Source: Burkholderiales bacterium (GTDB taxonomy: Bacteria > Pseudomonadota > Gammaproteobacteria > Burkholderiales > SHXO01). Taken from it: a DNA stretch of 7,110 nt. The notes beneath the pieces are model-generated. The model was given only the letters and a program-made list of their open reading frames with translations, ran no database searches and was not told the origin of the DNA. The position numbers were made by a program, and so were the translations under genes. Within the stretch, counting starts at the first letter, position 1, and each line of letters begins with the position of its first letter. Positions 1-5,249 of the stretch are shown here, one piece after another. Location: assembly GCA_026125625.1 (NCBI GenBank), contig JAHCKU010000164.1, positions 1-7,110 on the forward strand, read 5' to 3'.

Positions 1-1895
1 TCTATTCCCCGCAGCGCTGCCGTTTGGGTCTTCACCACTGGTCTGAACGGTTTCTCGATGATGGAATCGCCCAGCACGCGGCGCACCTCGTTCACCATCA
101 TGACGGGTATGTCCGATTCGCTGGTGGCAACCTGGCTGAGACCGCGCGTCCACTTGGCAAGGTTGCTCATGAACTCGAGTTGAGGCGCATCGCCGATTGC
201 CACCGTGGACAAGGTGATCTGCTCCTGCGCCAGGAGCGCGGTCATCTCGACGAAGTCCTGCGGCACAGGCTCGGTGGGGCCTGCTGCGGTAACTCTCGTC
301 TCCACCCCCGGATCGGTACGCGCCCGCGCGATGGGCACGGTGTCGCCATCGGACAGCAGGATCACGTGCTTGATCTTGGCAGGGGAGCCTCGCAGCAGGT
401 TGCGCACGTGCCACAGCGCCGTGAATACATTGGTCTGACCGCTCGCGGACATCCTGCCGATGGACGTCGCGCTGCGGTCCTTGTCGTCGATCCTGCCCAG
501 CGGCACCACGTCGTGCGGCTTGGCGTCGAACGCGACCACCGCCAGGCGGTGATGGGGAGCCAGCATCTCCATGGTCGATAAAGCCGCGGTTTTGGCGAAT
601 TCGAGCTTGAGCCCCTGCATGCTCGACGAGCGGTCGATCAGCAGCACCAGATCCAGTTCACCCCGCTCGCGCGGCTCCTCGAATCGAACCGGCAGCATCG
701 CTTCGATACGACCGCCAGCAAACCCCTCTCGTCCATACGTGCTGTCCCCGGCAGCAAAGATCAGCCCGCCGCCTTCGCGCACGAATCGCTCCAGGCGGCG
801 CGTCAATGCCGGACCGATGCTGGCGGCAGGCAGATCGCTGAGGATCACTGCGTCGTGCACATCGAGCCATTGCGGCGTACGTGCTACCTGGCCGGGATCG
901 GCGACGGTCACCTCGATTCCTTCTCTGCGCAACGCCGCGCTCAAGTAGCCAGCATCCTCCCGGGACCGCTCCAGGTAAAGCACGCGGGCTCTCGGCTGCA
1001 CCCGCACCAGCTTCTTCAGGGTATCGTTCTCCGGGACCTGGTCTCCTGCTGCCAGCAGGTGCGCCTCCACCCTGTGCATGCCCGGCTGTCGGAAGCGCGT
1101 CTCGACCGTCCATTCGTTCATTCCGGGCGACAGCGTCACCGCTCGCGACGGCAGCGGCTCGTCGGCCACGCGCAGCTGAAGGCGCGCAGACGTATGCATT
1201 CGCGAGAACGCACGCACTCTGAGCATCAGCGGTTCGCGCGCACGGACACGCGGACCCAGCTCCACTGTTTCCACCCATGCATCGGTGGTGACGGATACCG
1301 GAGCGGGGATCGTGAACACCCTCACCTTCTCCGCCCGCAGACGGGCCAGCGCACGCCATACGTCTCCTCGCGTCTGATTGCCGTCACTGAACAGGACCAG
1401 ACGCTTCACGTGACCGGCGGCCGGAAGGGACCGCGCCACGTCCAACGCCTCCTCGAGATTGGTCGCGCCCTGGTGGATCGCACCATTCCCGGCTGCCGTC
1501 TCATCCAGCGTTACTGCCATGCCGGGCACTTCGTCGAGCGAATCGGCGACTTGCGCGTGCGCCCCGAAGACCACGTAGTGAGCTCCGGCGGGCCGCCCTT
1601 CGAGATTGGCAGCACGGATCCATTCCAGAGCGGTGTCGATGAACGCCGAAGAGATGCTGCGCGAAACGTCGAGGACATAGACGATCGACACCGCGCGCGT
1701 CCCGACCGTCAGGATCGGTTGCATCAGCGCGAGTGTGAGCAGGCTGAAGGCAACGGCGCGTAACCAGGCGGCGAGCGCGATCTGCTCGCGCCTCAGACCC
1801 TGTGCACGCCACCTTGCAGCCAGGACGATGAATGCAACGCCGGCGAGCAGCCATAGCGGCCAGAGATACAAGACCTTCCATTCCATGCCTTGCAT
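1..1895 (-). CDS. Tandem-vWA membrane protein with glutamine-amidotransferase-like domain (partial, 3' end off window)
   Basis: I translated this frame by hand from the ATG at 1895: 631 codons without a stop to the left edge, so the C-terminus is missing. Residues ~9-27 and ~40-62 are hydrophobic membrane helices. A first vWA domain follows, with MIDAS residues D76-x-S78-x-S80, T145 and D171-G. A domain at ~303-410 resembles the GATase1-like fold of this family (glycine-rich 'GGGLIFAAGDSTYG') but has no cysteine nucleophile. A second vWA domain has D421-x-S423-x-S425, T488 and D516-G-D. All three MIDAS loops look intact in both vWA domains, so both probably bind a divalent metal. I found no cysteine in the 631 residues. 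The start lies 2 bp after the stop of the preceding gene (TGAGCATG) without a clear Shine-Dalgarno, which suggests coupled reinitiation; a second ATG at 1886 is an alternative start. The known family sits in MoxR/DUF58/BatA operons. Exact function is unknown; an envelope metal-dependent scaffold or chaperone role is inferred. Confidence 0.92.
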   Translation of the reverse strand, partial: MQGMEWKVLYLWPLWLLAGVAFIVLAARWRAQGLRREQIALAAWLRAVAFSLLTLALMQPILTVGTRAVSIVYVLDVSRSISSAFIDTALEWIRAANLEGRPAGAHYVVFGAHAQVADSLDEVPGMAVTLDETAAGNGAIHQGATNLEEALDVARSLPAAGHVKRLVLFSDGNQTRGDVWRALARLRAEKVRVFTIPAPVSVTTDAWVETVELGPRVRAREPLMLRVRAFSRMHTSARLQLRVADEPLPSRAVTLSPGMNEWTVETRFRQPGMHRVEAHLLAAGDQVPENDTLKKLVRVQPRARVLYLERSREDAGYLSAALRREGIEVTVADPGQVARTPQWLDVHDAVILSDLPAASIGPALTRRLERFVREGGGLIFAAGDSTYGREGFAGGRIEAMLPVRFEEPRERGELDLVLLIDRSSSMQGLKLEFAKTAALSTMEMLAPHHRLAVVAFDAKPHDVVPLGRIDDKDRSATSIGRMSASGQTNVFTALWHVRNLLRGSPAKIKHVILLSDGDTVPIARARTDPGVETRVTAAGPTEPVPQDFVEMTALLAQEQITLSTVAIGDAPQLEFMSNLAKWTRGLSQVATSESDIPVMMVNEVRRVLGDSIIEKPFRPVVKTQTAALRGI

Positions 1896-1897
1896 GC

Positions 1898-3703
1898 TCA
1901 GACCGTCACGCGCCGGGTATAGCCGAACCACTCCAGCAGCAACAGGAACAGCGCAAACCCCAGGAGCCATGCGGGTTGGAGCGACCAGGCCGAGGCGGTG
2001 CGAGCCCTGTCTTCTTCCTGAGGTCGTGCATCATCGGCGAACGTGGTCCGATTGATGGCCGACAGCGCTTCACTGCGTGGCCCGGTGACGATCTGCAGCT
2101 CGCCTTGCCGATTTCTGGAGGTGAAAACGTCCGACGCCGAGGCCACGAATCCCGTGCCACCGGTGGTGGCAAAGGTGTCGAGCCGGCGTCCATTGCGGTC
2201 GTAGACCTCGGCCTCGCGCAGCGTGACTTCGATGGCACCGGCTTCACGCCGCAGCGGCACGTTCGATGCGGCGATCCAGTCCAGCGCAGCCGCGAGAAAA
2301 ACAGGGAAGCCCGCCTGCAGTGCGAGATTGGACTCCCGCAGAGCGAAGCCGGCGTGTATCGCGCGCGGCGAACCCTCTTTGGCCGAGATCAGTGCCCCCT
2401 CTTCGCGTGCATACCCCAGCACAACCGCTGCCGCTGCGCCGCCCGAAGGCAGGCTGCCCAGAGTCGCGCGTTCGACCCGAAGTTCGTCCCAGGCGATGGG
2501 CCGCGCGAACGCGAACGTCTCATCCCAGCGGGTGATGACCGGCCGCTTCACCGGCTTCATTGCCTCAGATAGCCAGGAGGCCGGAGCCGATGCGAACACC
2601 AGCGCACCTCCAGCCGGCGCCTGCGTCGGTGTGAAGCGATCGAACACGTAAGCGTCGAATTCAGCGGACTCGCGGTACGCCGCCGGCGCAACGACGGTCA
2701 ACTGCACACCGGCCAGCAGCCCGAGCGCTGCTTCCAGCTCGGCGCTACCCGGAGTGACGAGCAGCACGCGCGTGCGGGTGTGCGTGGGCGTCACGGCATA
2801 GGCCATGTCATCCAGCGCAAAAGCATCGCCGTCCATGACGGCAGTCGCGCGCAATACGCTGCCGCGAAAAGCCGAAACGTCGAAGAACTGGTTGCTGGAT
2901 TCTCCCGGACCGATCTCGAGCACACGCCGTATTCCGAACTCCGCACCATCGAGTACCAGGGTGATGCGTCTGGCCGACGCGGATGCATTGAAGACACGGA
3001 CGAATGCCTCGTGCTGCGTCGGTGCGTGCGGCATGGCACGCACGTCGAAGGCGGTGATGGCAGCGTTGTCGGCGGGTTCGAACACCGATTGTGTTCGCAC
3101 TGGCGGATCACGCAGCACCTGTCCGGCCTGAAAATCGGCGACTCCGTCGGTGAGCAGATAGGCCAGTGTGCCCGGCTCTCGCGGCAGTACAGGCATGCGA
3201 GCCTCGCCGACCGCCGTCGGTGTCAGCGCCTCCAGCACGGTCAGCGCCGCGGCAGCGCCGATGAATTGTCCGGCGCTGCGCTGCCCCATCGTGTCCAGCA
3301 CCAGAAATTCGCGGGCCGGACCGGCATCCTTCATCAGGAGGGCTGCACGATGCACGGCATGTTCCCAGCGCGTGGCACCGCCCGTGGTTCGCGCTGCCAT
3401 CGATGGCGAATTGTCCAGAACCAGAACCAGGCGCCGCACATCGTTGTCGGCATGGGTCGCTTCCGGTCTGGTGAGGGCGAGGGCAATGCTGAGCCCGATC
3501 AGCAAAGCCAGCAGCAATGACAGCAACCAGCGCCATCGCTGAAATCGCAGTGCATGCGTTGCGGCGATCTTGCTCCACAGAAGCGTCGAGCTCACGGCCA
3601 GCCTGGCTGGCCGCGCCCGCAGCAGGTACAGCAGCATGATCGAGACTGCGACGCCGATCAGAAGAGCCCAGGCTGCCAAGGGCGGGTAGGCTGCAAAGCG
3701 CAC
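1898..3703 (-). CDS. BatA-like vWA-domain membrane protein
   Basis: A complete 601-residue protein. The N-terminus matches the BatA (aerotolerance regulator) N-terminal domain: membrane helix ~10-28, an Arg-rich linker with 'LLWSK', and a second helix ~58-78 ('RWRWLLSLLLALLIG'). A vWA-like domain follows with MIDAS D97-N-S99-P-S101 and a later T185-D186-G187; the middle Thr ligand is not clearly identifiable. The centre (~220-400) looks like beta-rich and GATase-like domains lacking obvious catalytic residues. A last membrane helix at ~573-594 is followed by a short basic tail ('GYTRRVTV'), typical of the family. It contains no cysteine. The start is GTG, chosen because AGGAGGA lies 10 nt upstream and the BatA domain begins at once. 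It starts 3 bp after the preceding stop and ends 2 bp before the next start, so the three genes are probably one operon. Expected role, from the family: membrane-anchored partner of a MoxR-type AAA+ ATPase. The substrate is unknown. Confidence 0.93.
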   Translation of the reverse strand: MRFAAYPPLAAWALLIGVAVSIMLLYLLRARPARLAVSSTLLWSKIAATHALRFQRWRWLLSLLLALLIGLSIALALTRPEATHADNDVRRLVLVLDNSPSMAARTTGGATRWEHAVHRAALLMKDAGPAREFLVLDTMGQRSAGQFIGAAAALTVLEALTPTAVGEARMPVLPREPGTLAYLLTDGVADFQAGQVLRDPPVRTQSVFEPADNAAITAFDVRAMPHAPTQHEAFVRVFNASASARRITLVLDGAEFGIRRVLEIGPGESSNQFFDVSAFRGSVLRATAVMDGDAFALDDMAYAVTPTHTRTRVLLVTPGSAELEAALGLLAGVQLTVVAPAAYRESAEFDAYVFDRFTPTQAPAGGALVFASAPASWLSEAMKPVKRPVITRWDETFAFARPIAWDELRVERATLGSLPSGGAAAAVVLGYAREEGALISAKEGSPRAIHAGFALRESNLALQAGFPVFLAAALDWIAASNVPLRREAGAIEVTLREAEVYDRNGRRLDTFATTGGTGFVASASDVFTSRNRQGELQIVTGPRSEALSAINRTTFADDARPQEEDRARTASAWSLQPAWLLGFALFLLLLEWFGYTRRVTV

Positions 3704-3706
3704 GGA

Positions 3707-5209
3707 TCAGTCTTCCTCCTGGGTCAGCTTCAGGAAGTAGTCCTTGACGACTTCCCGGTAGATGAGAGGCACGTCCTCCCTCGCCACTGCACCTGCCGCT
3801 GCATACCGTCCGCTCGGTGTCACCGTCTCGTAAGCAAGCCCGGAAAGCTGCTCCGAGGTGGGTGCATAAACCCGATCCTGTATGCCGGCGCTATCCGGCT
3901 GCCCTGCAGCCTCGATGCGGACACGCTCGAGCTGGGTGCGCAAGCGCATGGTTCGCTCCCCGAGAAGCGGTAGAGACTGTGTATCCTCATCCAGGCTTGC
4001 ACGCGCGGTGCCACGGGCGTCGCCGGCTTCACCGCTGGCCACGCCTTCCTCGCCCCCGGCCGACTTGGCGTCCGCGGAGGCATCGCCCTCAGAAGATGAA
4101 GATCCAGCGAAAGAATCCGCGCCGGGACGCGCACCATCACGCTCACCGTCGATCGGCATGGCGCCATCGCCCGATGGGCCGGTTCCCGCACTGGACGGTG
4201 GCTGCTCCGCGGTGGGCGATGACGGGGCCATCTGCGTTTGCTCGGACAGCGCCTGAGCCATGGCAACGGCCCGCGCGATATCGGCACCCTTCACTTCGAT
4301 CAGAGCCTGCGGCGGAGGACGTACACGATCGGCCTCATCCGGCGGCACAACGATGGCTGGCCTGTGATCCTCCCCGATTGTCGGATCGTCGGACGCCGCG
4401 CGCGTGGCCGGTTGAGCAGCCGGCATTCCATGCTGCAGTTGTTTCAACAGCTCGGCGACCAGACCGGCATCGCGCGATCGTATCGCTGCGACAAGCGCGT
4501 CACTATCAGCATGATCACCCATGTGCCGTACCGCCTGCTCCAGCTCCGCCCATTCATGCTCGAGATTGAACCGCGGCATAGTCTGCACCGGGGATTTCGC
4601 GAGTGTGGATGCAGATGATGAAGTATCGATCGCATGCGTCGACGCCGTGGGCGAATCGAATTGCCTGGGAGCCAGTGGCAGCACCACCGCTGCGAGCAGG
4701 AATGCGGCAGCCACGGCTGCACTGGCAGGAACTGAGATCGGCACCACTCGAGCCGGGTCGAGCTGCCGTCCCGTGTCGCGTGCGCGTTCGATCTGCATCC
4801 TCGCCATGGGAGCGCCTGCCTTCTGGCCAAGCAGCCAGTGCGCGGTCTTCAACTCGTCGGCGAGCTGCGCCCGGGAGTCGATGAGACCAGCGGTGCGTGC
4901 CAGCGAATAGCCGGGAAGGGCGCGTCCCAGGTGGATTGCGGCGGCGATGCACGACACCACGATCGACAGGGCGGTGAGACTCTCGACCACCGGTGTCGCG
5001 GAAACGAATGCCTGGAGAAGACGATGGGCAAGCAACGCGCCGCACAGCCAGCATGCGGCAAAGGAAAGCTCACGTACCAGCCGGGCCAGCCGCAATCTCC
5101 GTCTGCATCGGACAAGCAGATCGAACAGGACGTCGCGCTCCAGGCCAGCATGATTGCTCTGCCCGAAAAAGAAAGGCCCGCCGGCCGGCGGGCCTTGATT
5201 CGATTTCAC
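3707..5209 (-). CDS. Membrane protein of unknown function, BatA/vWA-operon type (start uncertain)
   Basis: The open frame gives up to 500 residues. An Arg-rich segment at ~34-46 precedes membrane helices at ~48-68 and ~76-97; a third lies at ~160-180. Between them 'AGLIDSRAQLADELKTA' resembles the segment found in membrane proteins encoded beside BatA/vWA genes. A helical region (~215-262) leads into a long Pro/Gly/Ser/Ala/Glu/Asp-rich, probably disordered linker (~325-410). A conserved-looking C-terminus follows, ending 'PLIYREVVKDYFLKL', a motif I associate with this operon type. Topology is probably helices in the membrane with a large soluble tail. The listed start is GTG, but it has no Shine-Dalgarno, lies inside a hairpin stem, and makes residues ~6-16 the translation of a terminator. 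The next in-frame ATG is residue 135, which is too late; CTG at 5143 or 5128 or TTG at 5095 would be needed otherwise. I cannot name a precise function; it is probably an accessory subunit of the vWA complex encoded downstream. Confidence 0.85.
   Translation of the reverse strand: MKSNQGPPAGGPFFFGQSNHAGLERDVLFDLLVRCRRRLRLARLVRELSFAACWLCGALLAHRLLQAFVSATPVVESLTALSIVVSCIAAAIHLGRALPGYSLARTAGLIDSRAQLADELKTAHWLLGQKAGAPMARMQIERARDTGRQLDPARVVPISVPASAAVAAAFLLAAVVLPLAPRQFDSPTASTHAIDTSSSASTLAKSPVQTMPRFNLEHEWAELEQAVRHMGDHADSDALVAAIRSRDAGLVAELLKQLQHGMPAAQPATRAASDDPTIGEDHRPAIVVPPDEADRVRPPPQALIEVKGADIARAVAMAQALSEQTQMAPSSPTAEQPPSSAGTGPSGDGAMPIDGERDGARPGADSFAGSSSSEGDASADAKSAGGEEGVASGEAGDARGTARASLDEDTQSLPLLGERTMRLRTQLERVRIEAAGQPDSAGIQDRVYAPTSEQLSGLAYETVTPSGRYAAAGAVAREDVPLIYREVVKDYFLKLTQEED
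3714..3720 (-). promoter_or_regulatory. Ribosome binding site for the BatA-like gene
   Basis: AGGAGGA on the minus strand, 10 nt before the GTG at 3703. It is encoded within the last codons (Gln-Glu-Glu-Asp) of the upstream gene. It is the strongest Shine-Dalgarno match among the gene starts visible here, and it decides the GTG start of the BatA-like gene. Confidence 0.75.
5166..5196 (-). terminator. Intrinsic terminator after the PQQ dehydrogenase gene
   Basis: Positions 5173-5196 are a perfect 24-nt palindrome (12-nt arms, almost entirely G and C at the core). On the minus strand it is followed by TTTCTTTTT. It starts about 54 nt after the dehydrogenase stop codon, as expected for Rho-independent termination. 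On the plus strand the downstream T content is weak and no plus-strand gene needs it, so minus-strand function is assigned. It lies inside the open frame of the next gene, which affects that gene's start call. Confidence 0.87.
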
Positions 5210-5232
5210 GGCCGAACGCTTACCCGGCCGTG
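5207..5232. repeat. Inverted repeat upstream of the terminator
   Basis: Two perfect 8-nt arms, CACGGCCG and CGGCCGTG, separated by 10 nt. It lies between the dehydrogenase stop and the terminator palindrome. The RNA could form a hairpin that protects the 3' end of the dehydrogenase mRNA, or the site could bind a dimeric regulator. The candidate GTG start of the following gene is the last codon-sized piece of one arm. No T-run follows, so it is not itself a terminator. Confidence 0.5.
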
Positions 5233-5249
5233 TCCAATCACTTCAGCAG

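Noticed and set aside
855..1763. 302-codon open frame on the plus strand
   Set aside because: It is antisense to the tandem-vWA gene, whose MIDAS motifs and membrane helices are clear. The plus-strand product is Arg/His-rich and featureless.
1501..1881. 126-codon minus-strand frame starting near the tandem-vWA gene, and a 233-codon frame at 658-1359
   Set aside because: Both are out of frame with the tandem-vWA reading, are Arg/Ala/Cys-rich, and overlap it completely.
2780..3520. 246-codon plus-strand frame opposite the BatA-like gene, and a similar one at 3817-4569
   Set aside because: Composition-driven shadows with no domain or convincing ribosome site, opposite genes with clear family features.
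4849..5151. ATG-initiated minus-strand frame just after the terminator
   Set aside because: Well placed for a start, but its product is Cys/Ser/Pro-rich with no family features. The overlapping frame carries the membrane helices and the conserved-looking C-terminus. It is kept only as a possible hint of a sequence error.
5173..5196. Palindrome as an operator or a bidirectional terminator
   Set aside because: The T-run is on the minus strand only, no convergent plus-strand gene exists, and its position after a stop codon fits simple termination best.
1..5209. Assignment of the three-gene cluster as mxaA/mxaC/mxaL orthologues
   Set aside because: Protein lengths and domain order differ, and there is no adjacent MxaR or MxaS in view. 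Only a functional analogy is proposed.
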